From Pelecanus crispus (taxonomy: Eukaryota; Chordata; Aves; Pelecaniformes; Pelecanidae): a stretch of DNA of 64,000 nucleotides. Position numbers and translations under genes: made by a program. The stretch is taken from assembly GCF_030463565.1 (NCBI RefSeq), contig NC_134656.1, positions 1,245,001 through 1,309,000 of the forward strand. The letters are read 5' to 3'. Numbering within the stretch: the stretch's first letter is position 1; the number at the start of each line of letters is the position of its first letter. Of this stretch, positions 45,376 through 57,900 are shown in pieces. The notes beneath the pieces were generated by a model. The model made no database searches, was not told where the DNA came from, and saw only the letters and a program-made list of their open reading frames with translations.

Positions 45376-47408
45376 TGCTCTGCCCGCTCTGTGCACACGC
45401 AGCCCCACGGCACCATCAGCTCCACCCGTGGTGGTGGTGTGGGATTTGGGGAGGGGCGGGGGGCATGCACTGCTTGCGTCACCCTCAACCCCAGCTGTTG
45501 CCATGGCAACAAGGGGAGCCTGGAGCATCCCTGGGTACCACCAGCCCTGCCCTGCGCTGCGGGCGATGCTGGCGACCAGGCTGTCCCCGGGGCGGTGGAG
45601 GTGACCAGGGGGTGGCCGTGCTGCAGTGACCCCCCCATGAGAGCTGCACCCGCCCCGCAACAGCACCCAGCACCGCCCTGGGGTGCCCCGGCTGCGATCC
45701 CGAAGCCGCAGGCGCAGCGATGCCCGGCATGGCGGCACAGCAGTCCCCGGCCGCGAGCGGGGAGGCCCGTGGCTCCATCCTGGCCGCCGTCCCGCCTCGC
45801 TGGCCATCTCTGTTGCCCTCCCGACCTCGCCACGGGCCGGGGCCACGCGGGGCCAGGTACCCGGTGCCCAGCGCCCGGCGCTGCCCGCGCAGGCACGTGC
45901 ACACGTTGTCGCCACGGGCCCGGCTCTGAGTCACGCACCGCGGCTGCACGCAGTGTCTCGCCGGCTCCGCAGGCAGCGGCGGCTCCTGGCCTGGCAGCAG
46001 GGACCCGCTCTGCCCGCTCCCCTCCAGCCCGGCACGGCCCCCCCCCCGCCATCCCCACCCCAAATCCCTGGGAGGAGGAGGATGGCGCCGGGGTTGTGTT
46101 GAAGCCGAGGGCCGGCTGCCCACCCGTGGACAGTGCCGTGGGATCCCTCCCAGACACAAGGACAGCGGGACCGCGGTCGGTGACGGCGCTGGGACGGGGA
46201 AGGATGTGCTAAGGCCTCTGCCCCCCCCCCAGGTAAGCGGGGAGCAGGCAGGGGGGTGGGCAGGGGGGAGCCTGTGCAGGGGTACAGGGGGGTGCAGGAT
46301 GAGGGGGGGCAAAGCGATGGGTGCCAGGGTGGTTGCCAGGCTGAGCCCCCCCTCCCCAAACCATGGCGGCACCAGGCTGGGCCCCCCCAGACCCCTCTGC
46401 ATGTGAGAAGGGAGGGCGGGACGAGCACGTCCCCAGTTCTGGGGACACCCAGGCTGGGGCAGAGGGGCTGGGGCTGTTTTGGGGGACAACCGGTCCCGGG
46501 GGCAGCGCGTTTCCCCCCGCCCCCGTCAGGCCTCTCCGGCGCAGGGCTTTGTTCAGCGCCACAGCCGGCACCAAAAGGGTCCCGGTTCCCCCGCTTCGCC
46601 CTCCTCCGGGCTGACATTTCCACACGCATGCCCCCGCACACGCATGCCCCCGCACACACATGGCCCCGCACACGCAGGCTGCGGGGTGGCCTGGCGATGG
46701 CCGAGCAGGCAGTTCCCATGGCAATGCCCCAGCTGTGGCGGGGAGGGGACGCCGGTGACTTTGTCCCCGGCAACGTTGGTGGCCGTGTCTCCCCCCGCAA
46801 GGCAGTGGTGGCCCCCTTGGCCACCCCAAAGGTGGCCGCATCCCTCCCCGCCGCCGCCGCCCCTCCTTCCCCATCGCCGGCGATTGGGTGGCTGTGGATG
46901 GCCTGATGTCGGGGCCTGATCCTGCCAACGCGGTGGCGGTGGCGGCGGCGGCGGCAGCCGGGCCGGGGGGCTGTGCCGGGGCTGGATCCTGCCCGGGACG
47001 GGCAGGTCCTCGCAGTGCACGGGGCGGGGGATCCCTTCCTCCATCCCCTGTGGAAGCCCCCCCGGTGTCCTGGTTTAACCACGACAGCTGGGATAAGGGC
47101 AGCGATGCTCCCGGTCACCCTGAGGACGTGGCCTCAGCCTCGCTGCCCCAGCCGGGTCCTGGCGGCCACGACAGAGCCCTGCGGTGGGGGGAGGCAGCTC
47201 TTGGGGTCCCTCTTGGTGCTCCCCAAACCAGGCAACGGCGTCTGCATGGGGGGGGTGCGCCCAGCGCCTGTGCCCCGTCCCCTGCCCTGCACCCCGGGGT
47301 GAGGGCAGGAGCCGACTCGGTGCTGCGGCCGCAGGAGGGGAGCGGCTGCGGGTGCCAGGGTCCCGTCGCCCTCCCCACGGCCCAGCCCGGCCCCCCTGTG
47401 CCCCCCAG
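45376..47408. other. SOX12-NRSN2 intergenic region and NRSN2 upstream sequence
   Basis: GC-rich sequence with no recognised coding exon. The first NRSN2 coding exon begins at a splice acceptor (AG at 47407-47408), so at least one noncoding NRSN2 exon should lie here. The segment around 45560-46210 is CpG-rich and could hold the promoter, and GGTAAG at 46212-46217 is a possible donor, but nothing is decisive. Confidence 0.35.
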
Positions 47409-47413
47409 GCCCG

Positions 47414-48065
47414 ATGCCCGCCCGTGAGCCCGACTGCAGCTGCGGCCGCGGGCCCAGCGTGGCGCAGGGGAAGTGGTACGGGGTCCGCTCCTACCTCCAC
47501 CTCTTCTACGAGGACTGCACCGGGGCCAGCCCCGACAGGGACGGCTCCTCACCCCACGGAGCCTGGGCCCCCCTCATCTGCAAGGTAAGAGACCCCCCAA
47601 AAACCCTTCCTCCCGCCTCGCCCTGGGGTGCACCCCCCTGCCCACACCCTGCGCGGGGTGCGTCCCACCACGGCGTTTGGGTGGCCCTGTCCCCAGGTGA
47701 GCCTCTCCACGGGGACCCTGTTCCTGCTGGTGGGGGCCGCCGCGCTGGCTGCCGGCTCCCTGGTGCCCCCGAAGCTGGAGGGGATCGGGGAGGAGGAATT
47801 CGTGGTTCTGGACATGCAGGCGGTGCGGTACAACCACGCGCTGGGGACGTGCCGGCTGGTGGGCACGGCGCTGTGCGCGGCGGCCGGGGTGCTGGGTGCC
47901 GTCGGGCTCCTCTCCAGTGCGCTGGCCCCGCGCCGACACCGGGAAGAGGAGCAGCAGCTCTCCCCCATCCTGCGTGGCAGCCCCCCGCCGCGGCACCCCA
48001 CCGCGACGGCAATGCCCTTCGGCGTCTCCCATGTTCACGGTGTCCAGCCCCGGCGGGACACCTGA
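47414..48065 (+). CDS. NRSN2: Neurensin-2, two coding exons
   Basis: A neuron-enriched vesicle membrane protein of the neurensin (VMP) family. Coding exons 47414-47584 and 47697-48065 (donor GT at 47585-47586, acceptor AG at 47695-47696, phase 0) give 179 residues (human 204). Family marks are the cysteine-rich start (MPAREPDCSCGRGPSVAQGK) and the conserved WYGVRSYLHLFYEDC (residues 21-35). Two membrane segments follow, at ~62-80 (GTLFLLVGAAALAAGSLV) and ~110-133 (RLVGTALCAAAGVLGAVG). The loop between them is acidic (EGIGEEEFVVLDMQAVRY) and the tail hydrophilic. The position next to SOX12, same strand, supports the call. AGTAAA near 48230 or AATAAA at 48851-48856 may be poly(A) signals. Confidence 0.93.
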
Positions 48066-49810
48066 GGCTGGGGAGGCGACGGGTGATGCCCGGCACGGGG
48101 CCAAGCTCTGCTGCACCCCAGGAGCCGGCCGGATCACCTGCACCTGCGGAGCACCCGGCTCGGTCCCGGCATGGCCGCCACATCCCGCCGTCCCCCCATC
48201 CTGCGGCCCCCACTTCCGCAGCTGCTGCTCAGTAAAAAAATGCCAAAAAACCCCTTTGCTGGCAGCTGGTGGCTGTCGCTGTGTCTGTGTCAGAAATGCT
48301 GCGAGTGCCAGGTTTCACGTGGCGGTCACCACCTGCTGCCGCTGCCGGCAGCACCTCATTCAGTTCAGCGCAGAACCGGATCAGAACCCAGAACAAAACC
48401 ATTTGGCGCAGTTTCCCTGTCAGAGGCTGCTGAGGCCATTGCCGGCCATGCCAGGGTGAGAGCACGATGACCACGCCACGGCAGAGCCAGGGTGGAGGGA
48501 CCTGGCCGGTGACACCCAGCAGCTCCTCCGGTATCCCTGGGACAGAGCCGGTAACCCTGGACCGGGATGCCGCTGGGAGGGCTCCAGGTGCCGCGGCGGC
48601 TCCGGGTGCCCAGGCCCGTGCATTCAGGGGGACTCGGGGGACTGTGCCACCAGCAAAGCTGCAATGGCCGGGAGCAGGGGCAGCAAGGCCAAACGCAGCC
48701 GTGGCCCTCACCGTCGGCATGGTGCCGAGCCGCGTCAAGCTGCGGCCAAGCCTGCATACACACAGCGTCCCGGGCCGCACCCGCACAACACGGGAGGGAC
48801 CCGGGTGTTTGCATGGACCACCATTTCCCTGTTTGTGCTCTTTTTGGGGAAATAAAAAACGTGCGACATATCCTTGTGAGCTGCTCTCTCCGCCGAGTCC
48901 CAAACCAGCCGCAGCTGCCTGCGGCCAGGCCTGGCTGTGCCTGGGAAGAGCGGGCAGCAGCTCTGTGCCGGTCGGCGAGAGACCCCGGCGGGCAGTTTAA
49001 CCCCTCAGCTCTCCGGGCTCCAGGCAGAGCACCCGCCCCGGCAGCGTGCCAGAGCTGGGCATCATGTTAACGCACTGACAAAGGCACGTGGGGCGAGGAA
49101 CGGTGCTTTGCCGGCTCTCCGGGCTTCCCTCCGCTGTGAAACCTCAGCCCTGCCCGCCCTCCGCCCCCCAAAACCCTGCTGAGGCCCCAGTGGCCCTCCA
49201 CACCCTGCGGGCCTCTGCCGGCGCGTCCCTCCCAAAGGGCTTTTGAGAAAATCGCTCCCGGAGATGAAGCTGCAGAGAACTAAAAATCATCCCGGCTCAA
49301 TCCGGTGAACACGGCCGCCAGCCTCGTGCCACCCAGCAAAGCCCGTTCCCAGCCCCGGGCAGGTGGCTGCGTCCCCCCGGCTCAGCGGAGCGCGCCTGGC
49401 TGCTGGAGGCTGCATGGGGGAAGTGGTGACGGCCGGGCCTTTGCCGCTGGGCACCGTGCCCGGGATCTCCTCCCGCAGCCAGGCGCCCGGCCCAGAGTGC
49501 AAAAAGGGCCGGGAGGTCAGGCTATTTACAGCCCTGCTCTGCCCGCCACGCCGCGGATGGTGGGGAACGTTCCGGAGAGCCGGCAGCATGCATGCGTCCT
49601 GGCGTTTAACCAAAGGTAGGGCAGGTCGAAGGAGAACAGCAACCGGGGCACACAAGCGCCGTTTGGCTCCGCTCCGGCTTCTCCTCCCACGGGGCTGCCG
49701 GGCGCGAGGCCACGCGGGGATGGGGCAGCTCTGCACCGCGGCGGGCCACGAGAGCAGGTCTGGCACGCCCGGCCCCACGCCACGGCCCCTGCCGGCACAG
49801 GGGGAGGGAA
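48066..49810. other. NRSN2-TBC1D20 convergent intergenic region
   Basis: Holds the NRSN2 3'UTR (ending near 48250 or 48870) and the space to the TBC1D20 3' end; the two genes converge. TRIB3 and RBCK1, which lie here in mammals, are not present: no kinase motifs and no RING/IBR cysteine pattern can be seen in any frame. Confidence 0.5.
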
Positions 49811-49811
49811 G

Positions 49812-51940
49812 GGAGCGTGTTTAGGAACTGTTTATTTTACAGTTATAGGGTTTGTACAAATCTGCATTTACAGGGGTACGTATAAGTCTTTGTACAGAGT
49901 AACTGAAGCACCCGAAGCGACCGTCTCCTCCCAGGCCCTTCCTCCCCCAGGGACAACGCAAGAGCTAAAGTGCAACACGGCCAGGGAGCGGGGGGCTGCA
50001 GGGGCTTCCCCCAGGGGGGCCCCAGCCACCCCCTCCTTCGGGGCAGGGGGCGAGCGTACAGAGGGGTCCCGGCACCTCCGGCAGCACCCCCAGGTCACCA
50101 CAGACTCTCCTGCCCACCACGAGTTTCTAAAGTGCTAAATCACGCAGCCCTGCGTCCCGCGGGCCAGGAACAGGCTCTGCCTTCAACCACGCTGGCAAAC
50201 GAGACCCACGAGCAGCCCCCAGCTCTCACCGGTGGCGTGGGCAGCCCTGGCCGCAGCGGGAACGGGTCTCGCTGCCCTGCCTGTGCGAGAGCGGGTTCAC
50301 ACGCTCCGGATTTCAGCCCGCAGAGGCAAAAGGAAACTCCTCTGCTCAAAGCTTTCCAGAAACAAGGGTCAGGCACGACGACTGCCCGCACACCCTCCGG
50401 CCAGAAAGGCACGGCCCCTCCGAAAGCAAGGGCCCACAGGGCAAAGCAGAACTTACCCAGCGGTGGTTACGCACCGACAGGCCGGGTGCTGGGACAGGAG
50501 GGTGCCAAGTCTTGCAGGGCATGAGTTTTCTTCTCTATCCTGAAATCCAGAACTCTACAACCAACACCTGATTTGCAGGCGTGTGGCCCCCAGGCACGGC
50601 ACAGATGGCTTTGGGCACAACACAGCGATGGCAGGGGAGCTGGGCGGGAGCCGTAAGGGACAGGTAAGGGCACTTGCGGGAGGTTTAGCAGCTCAGGGGA
50701 GAGGTAGAGGCATAGAGTGTCTATTGGCTTTGTCTCAGTGGGACACCGAGTTGTCTAGAAGGATTTGCTGCTTAGCTTGGAGGGCAAGGAGCGCTGCGAC
50801 TGTTAATGGGACTGGGTGGGGAGACAGGAGCTATGCGGGGACGGTGGGCGGCCTCCCTCACTTGCGTTATTCCAAGGGGTGACACTGAAGTCTGATCAGC
50901 TCGTGGGGGAGATTTATGACAGGTTTCCTACCACAATGACTTCTGTCCTGTGCAAAGTGTTTCACAAGGTGGAAAAAGCCTTTCTCCGTGTTAGAGCCTG
51001 CTTCCAGAGCTGTAAAAAAAAAAGCCTGCAAGGGGTGTTTATGGTGCCGCTAAGGCTTGCGGTGACGTGATCTGGCACATGACAGCACGTACCTCGGGCA
51101 GGGCGAGCGACACTCGTCTCACCTCGCTGACCCGAGATACGACCGCGCTACTGCCAGCAAAGGAGCGCCAGCGACCGAGAGCCAAGCTCCCGCTGGCAGT
51201 CCCGCGGATCTGCTCCTGTCCCCTGCCCTTCCCTCCTGTAAACAGATCAGGCTGCAAAGATGAGGAAGCAAAAAGAACCAAGGAGCGTTACACGCTGGAG
51301 GGAACCTCACGGCTGGGTGCTGACAGGGGTTTGTGAAAGGTTTGGCTCTACTCAGAGGTTGCGATAGGAAAGGGAAGGGTCGGGCCACCGGCGAAGCTGA
51401 ACGCGGACGGTGGGGCACGCCATCAGCCTGCAGATGGGAGCGGTGCAGAGCCAGAGGGCTGCCCTGTTCCTCAGGAGTCTAATAGCCCCTTGCCCCCACA
51501 CACGCACACACCCAGGCCAAACCCTGCCGTGGCGCTCCCCTCCAGGCGAGGATCTGCCCTCGCTCTCACAAATTAACCCCAACAGAGAACGCGGGATTGT
51601 TTTGGCATAGCCCACGCACGGCCCTCCGCTCGTACAGTCACCTGTGCGCAGCCTGAAGAGCCTGACTCGTCCGTACCTCCGGTTCCTCAGGAGACAGCGG
51701 CAGTGCCCATCTGCTCCCCCCTGCACGGGGAGGAGAGAACAAGGTGAGCGTCGGTGTGGGGAACAATCCCGCTGGGCTGGTTCCCATCAGTCTCTGTCGC
51801 AAAGGCCAAAAACATCACTGGATGCAGCAAGAATAAAAAATAATCTTCAGGCAGGTTGTTTCCGGACATGTCCTTTCATCAAACATCACCCCTTCCTGCC
51901 AGGGAAAGCTGTGGTGACAGGGAAGGCCCTTCCTCTGGCT
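49812..51940 (-). other. TBC1D20: TBC1D20 3'UTR
   Basis: About 2.1 kb between the TBC1D20 stop and the AATAAA signal at 49836-49831 (minus strand), whose neighbourhood is AT-rich over the last 60 bases. The sequence has no coding structure. Shorter isoforms are possible but no strong internal signal was found. Confidence 0.5.
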
Positions 51941-54900
51941 TCAGGGGAAAATCTGCAGTTCAAACTTGGGTGCCCACTCCAGCGCGCTCTTCACCACAGC
52001 CAGGGCAGCTGCTCCCAGCGCGACCGTCAGCCCCATCACCGCCAGCTTGACAAAGCGGTTGGTCCTTGGCTTTGTCAAGATGGATTTTGTCCGCTCCTCC
52101 CCTCGGAGCCGCTCCCTGAAGCGCTGCCTCAACACAGTGTCTGGTCTCTGCTGCACCGACGCCAACTCAAAGTCCTTAAAAGTGGAAGCCGCAGTTCTGC
52201 AAGAGAAGAAACGGGTCAAGGAGTGTCCCCAGGTCGCCTTTGGGACCACTCTCCTGCCAGGGAGGAAGATCTTCCCGAGGAAGCAAGACCTGGCAAGGGG
52301 ACGTACAGAACACGCGGGCGCGCGGGCTGCCCTGCACTCACCGTTCAGCCTGCTGCTGAGCTGCCTCCCTGGCAAGTTCAGATGGTGGGAACTGGACAAA
52401 AAGGTCCCCAGCTCTGCTGATGAGAGTCTCGTAAGGAAGGTCCTGTGGGATCTGGGACAGGAGGTGGTGGACAGAAGCCATGTCACACTCGCAGTCCAGA
52501 ACTTCCTGCTCCCGGTACAGCACAATCTGCAGAGAGGAGCGAGAGTACTGAGGATAGCTGGGGAAGCAGGGACGACTCCTTGTCACTTGCTGGCACTCAC
52601 TTCAGAGCCGGAAGAGAAAAACATTTCGCTTCCAGCTGAAAGACCTGCCCTTCCTCAAGGGGACACACTGCAGTGAAGCATTCCCTGTCTGGGAAGAGAA
52701 GTGCCAAACCCTTCCCAAGACTCCGAAGATGTGGAAAGCCCCTTTCTGGGTAGATATGTCTGCCTTCTGAGCAGAGCCTGCCCCTGGCAGGTCAAAGACG
52801 CGGGCAGAACCTCAGCAGGGCTTGACTTCACGACTTACCTCCCCCCCATCAAGGACATCACTGGCCTTGGGGGGGCCCCTGCAGAGCGGGGAGCAGCCGG
52901 GGACAGCAGCAGCACTGGGTTTGCCAGCCCCCCGCCTCTGCAGCCGCAAACCACCGGCACCTCGCAATGGTTCAGTTAATCCCCCTACCATTCCAGGCAG
53001 TACCTACCACAGCAGCGAAATAAATGGGCATCAGTGGATGGCAAGCCAGGAAGAAGTCATATAATCGCACGACGTGCCTGAAGTCGGACAAAACGTGCCC
53101 GAACCAGGTGATCAGCCAGCTGAGGGCAAAGATGGTTCCCACCTCCGCGCTGCACAGAGAGAAAGTGCTGTTAGGTCAGCTGCTGCCAGCAGCTCGGAAA
53201 CAGCACGGAAATGCTCCCGGGCGATCCCTGCACCGCACCTCCGTGCCTGGGAGGGGAGATAAACCTGGCTATCAGCAGAGCACTCAAGCGCTCGGTCCAG
53301 ATCCATGAACTGTACCACTGATACAACCCCAAGGCAAAGTACTGGCACTACTCGTCTCACGTCCAGTGGGGTCCACAGCAGAGGTCCAAACGGTCTGCTT
53401 TCAGGAGAACCTGAATGAGTGACGTACCACGTCACTGTCTGGCACCGAGGACACCTGAAGTCCTGCGGCACAGTCAACTTTACAGATTCCTTTCCACCCT
53501 AAAGGCTTACTAACTTCTGGGAGTTTTTAATCAAGCTTGGTACCCAAAGACATCTTGGCCATGAAATGTAACAGAGACGCTTGCCCAGAAAAGGACTCCG
53601 GACCAAACCTTCCCACTTACCTTCCTGCTCCTGCTTTATTCCGCCTGGACTACACTTGTGTGTCCCTATTGCACAGCCTGGGAATTATCCCCAGAACTAG
53701 CAACAAACTGCAGCAAGGTGACACCAGCCACAAAACTGGGCACGTGAAGTGGTTGTGGCAGCTTTGTACGACACCGTCCGCAACTGCTCAGCCTTTCCAA
53801 TACGGACTGCAGGCCACTGGGGTGAAGATGGCACCACGTAAAACCCCTCAAAACAGGCAGCATAGGTTTGGGTCTGCTCGGAAGCAGAGTGCCACGTGGC
53901 TTTGGACTGTCACCGTTAGCTGTGGGTCAGCTGTTGAGTCGCTCTGAGGAAGCCACTGTGGCGCTGGGGACACGCTGGTGCAAACGGCCCCGTGAAGAGT
54001 AACGCGAGACTGGCAGGGCAGAGCCAGGAGGCTCCGAGGGAACGTCTGCATACCTCTGCATGAAGTCATGCACCTCAGGGTTCACCTGGTCTATGATGGG
54101 CATCAGGTAATTTAAAATGTGCTTGGTATTATCCATCGTTGGGTCCATAAAATCCCTGAGGAAAGATTTAAAAGAAGTTCCGTCAAGCAACCACATCAGT
54201 GAGCTCTCCTCCAGGGAGGCAGCCAGAAGGTAAATAAACATACTTGCAATAAACAGCTTTGCTGGCAGGGTAGCCCCCAGCCCCAAGCAATTCTGTCTAT
54301 TTGGGACAGCCTCCTTCTTACTTGCCTGGGACACTCAGGGCTGATCTGCACAGAAAACCCGGACCCAGACAATCACGCTGGCGTCAGCTGACACTTCTTA
54401 TTTTGCTGCAGTGCACACGTGAACCGTAAAGCCTTTCCAGCACCCAAAACCTAACTCCCTGTCTGGGAGAGGAGGGAGAATCCCTCCCAAGCCACTGCCC
54501 AGCCAAAGGGTTGTTCCCTTTTCAGTGCACAAACAGGAGAGTCACTTGCCTTGGGGCTCAGGACACTGGCGGTACGGAGCACGCTGCCCAGGGCTGTACA
54601 AGGCTAAGCGGGAGGCACTGTGCTGAGCCAGCCCCCGGGAACCGGAGAGGCCCTGACAGCAGAGATGGCCAGAGGACTATGAATAATGCACGCACGTTGG
54701 CTTTTTCAACTTCAAGAGACGTTACAAATTAATCTGACAGCCTTCAATTATCCCTTCCCTAGAGCACAGCTCCCTGCAAAGCCACATGCTATCGTGTGGT
54801 CACGCTGCTGTCTCACGGCACTCCTCTGGGTACGGACGTGACAGGCAGCCAGCCTTAACCCAAGGCTCTGCCTTCCAGGCTCCCCTGCTCCGGGACAGGC

Positions 54901-57900
54901 CAGCCCCATCTGCACAGGCTTCCCCGCAGGCACAGGCGTCCCCACGGGACGGAGGAGAGGACAGGCAGGCGGCTCCTCTCCTCCAGCCAAGCCCAGTGAG
55001 TACCTGAGATGATGCGTCGAGAGCTTTTCCACCAGAGCCGTGGCCAGTCTGTCCCCCACAACCAGGAGGAAGGTGACCACGATGTCATGGTAGCCCTGGT
55101 AGTAGTGCAGCTGGGGGTTGCGCTTGAGGACGTGGAGGATAATATCGATGAGTTCCTCCTGCAAGCCTTCCCTCTGGTCATCCGGCATCCCTGTGGGGAC
55201 AGCACCAGGCGGCGGTGGGACGGGCTGCGTTGCCTACCGGCGCCTGCCACAGGAGCGAGTGCGGCTGCGGTGTGCAAGGAGAGGACCTGTGCATTTACCA
55301 ACCCGCCCGATCCCAAGGGATGCGGTGCAAAGGGGAGGAGGGTAAAACTAGCAGAAAAAATATCCTGAGTCCTAATCCTGCCCCGCAAGCCCCTGATGGC
55401 GCAGGGAAGCCGGCCAGTTGTTCGGCTGTTTAATCTTCGGAGCTGCAGTGCCCCTACCTGTGAGGAAGTCACCGTGGAGGATGGGAGCAGGGTTTATTGA
55501 TATTTGTACAGTGCTGTGAAGAGCGACTGGCGCTGCACATCCAGCGCTGCTAAGGACATTTTAATCATTTTTAATTTCCCAGGGGTTCTAGAAAAAAATT
55601 ATACAGGACCTATTTTCACAGAAACTGCACCAACTGCATCAGATTGTGAAGCCTCCATCACCACGACTTTAAATCAGTCCCCCGCTAACAACATGTGTTT
55701 AGGGACAGGATGTCACAGGAAAAACATTGTTCCTGCCACGCACAGCTGCAGCCAGTTTCTGGCAGTCCTTGTCAACAGATAAAATGCCCAAAGGCCAAGC
55801 AGAAAGTCCCAGCGGAGATCCTGCAATGACAAAGTTCTCCTTTTCCCCTGCTTCACTAATGTGTCTAAAAATAGGCAGGAGGCTGCCATTCAAGGGCAAA
55901 AAAATCTGTAGTAGCAGACCCTTCAGGAATCAGGCTCGCACACAGTATCCACGCTCAAAAGAGAATCAGAGTGAATCAACTGTTTACGCAAAATAAAAGC
56001 AGCAGAAGGGGGAAGCAGATTCTGGCCAGAAATAACGACTGCTCTGAAGCGTTAGATAGCTGCTGGATTAAATGTTTTATAAATAGCACAACAAGGCACC
56101 AGCCACCCATCAGAACTAAACAACTGCAAAAACATTTTGCTTCTAATGGTTCAGAGTTCTCTTAAATTTGGTGCATGAACCCGATTTTGAGACTGCTTTG
56201 CACCAGAAATTGTTCTAACCACTGACAAACCTGCCTTCCATGCCCCTGAGCTAGACCACGGTCTAAAATAAACCGAAGCAAATGGTACGTTTCCCAAGCG
56301 CTCTGTCTATCCTAATCTCACCCTGTTCGCAACAGGTGAGGGGCACGCAGGATCTGGGCCTCTCTCTGCTGCAACTGTTCGACGGCACTGGCCTGCTGGC
56401 AGAGGGGCTCAGCGGGGCAGGGGGAAGCCTAATGTTGGAAGAGCCACGTCAAAAACCATCTGCAGCACAGGCAGCTGAAGGAAACCGATAGCCGCAGAAT
56501 GGCTCCACTATATGAAGAAGCTGCTGTAAGCTCACAGGGAAAAGGCTTTCTAGAAGTCAGGCTCTCGGAGCAATGGAGCACCCCTACTGTGACCCCCCCG
56601 AGTAAGGTCTGAGCCGGGAGGAGCCCCGCGACACAGACCTTCCCCCCGCAGAGCGGGAAGAGGAGAATCCCCTCTCACCTGGTGGGAAACGGCGCAGGGA
56701 TCGCCGCACATCCAGTAACACTTGCTGGTAATCTTTATTGTCCTCTCGCAGCTCCTTTCCTGCTGAGAAAAAGAGGAATATGATTAACACTGAGTAGTGC
56801 AAAGGTACCGGGAAGAGAGCTGGGCAAGGGAGCCGGGAGAAACCCTGCTGACGGCAGGAGGGCGAGGCTGCACACACAGACACGCCACCCCGTCGTACGT
56901 CCCCTTTTTCATACGTCACATGCCAGCTCTGTCCCCTCACTCGCGCTGCGGCGCATTCTGACACTAACAGCAGTTCAGTGCGAGGAAACGAGACTATTAT
57001 TTCTTTAAACTTCATACGTTAAAATGCTTAAACTGACACCACTCCCAGCATTCCTGGAAACATCTCTGCTCCACAATTTTGCTGCACAATTCAAAGCATA
57101 CTCAGCAGCAGCAAGGCATGATAAGCTGTGGAGACCACAAAGAATACTTTATTAAATAGAAATAATTCAGAAGAAAACCCCACCCACGGGTAGCTGAGAT
57201 AGTTAAAACAGAAGAGAAAAGAATTTCCTGGCACACTGAACTGTCTATGGGGTCACGTGAAATGAAATGTTGTCTTCCAGCAGCTCTGACCACCTAACAC
57301 AATCTGGCCCTCCACTGACGTGGGGGGATGCACGCTTCTGAACGGCTACAGATTCAGGAACAACAACCAAATCTGTCCTGGGGACCGTGACTGTTAAAGC
57401 TACAGGACTTGGAGCTTCTGCATTGCTAAGATTTAAAAACCATGCAGGTACCTCACCAGGAAGGTCATTTTCCCTGCTTCTGCTCTGACCAAACACCACA
57501 CGTGCTTCACACAACAAACTGCTTCGTCTATGCCTGGAAGAGACACCTCAGAAGTATTTCGGCCAAGCCAGGGCTCAGCACAACCACCTCTCCATGAGAG
57601 TGAACAAATTAAGTTTGATACTTTCTGCTGCAGATGAACTTACACATGCCAGCTAACCGCTGAAGGCCACACCAACTGCATCCAAAGCAAACTAATTTCC
57701 ATCACTGTCACTAAAGATAACATCACCCTCACAGCACAACGGACATATTGTTTTTAGGAAGTCGTGTATTTCCAAACCTGCCATTTGCATGCAACACGGC
57801 GCACAAAGCTACGGTGTTCGTGCTGCAGCGCGAGTCCCCTTCGCACATGAGTTCGGTGGGAAACGCACCAGCGTACGCAGGGAAAAGGCAGGTCAGCAAG

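Noticed and set aside
44706-47118. Several 300-480-residue frames on both strands between SOX12 and NRSN2
   Set aside because: Overlapping frames on both strands with simple-repeat translation (THTHTH and similar); no family match or splice logic.
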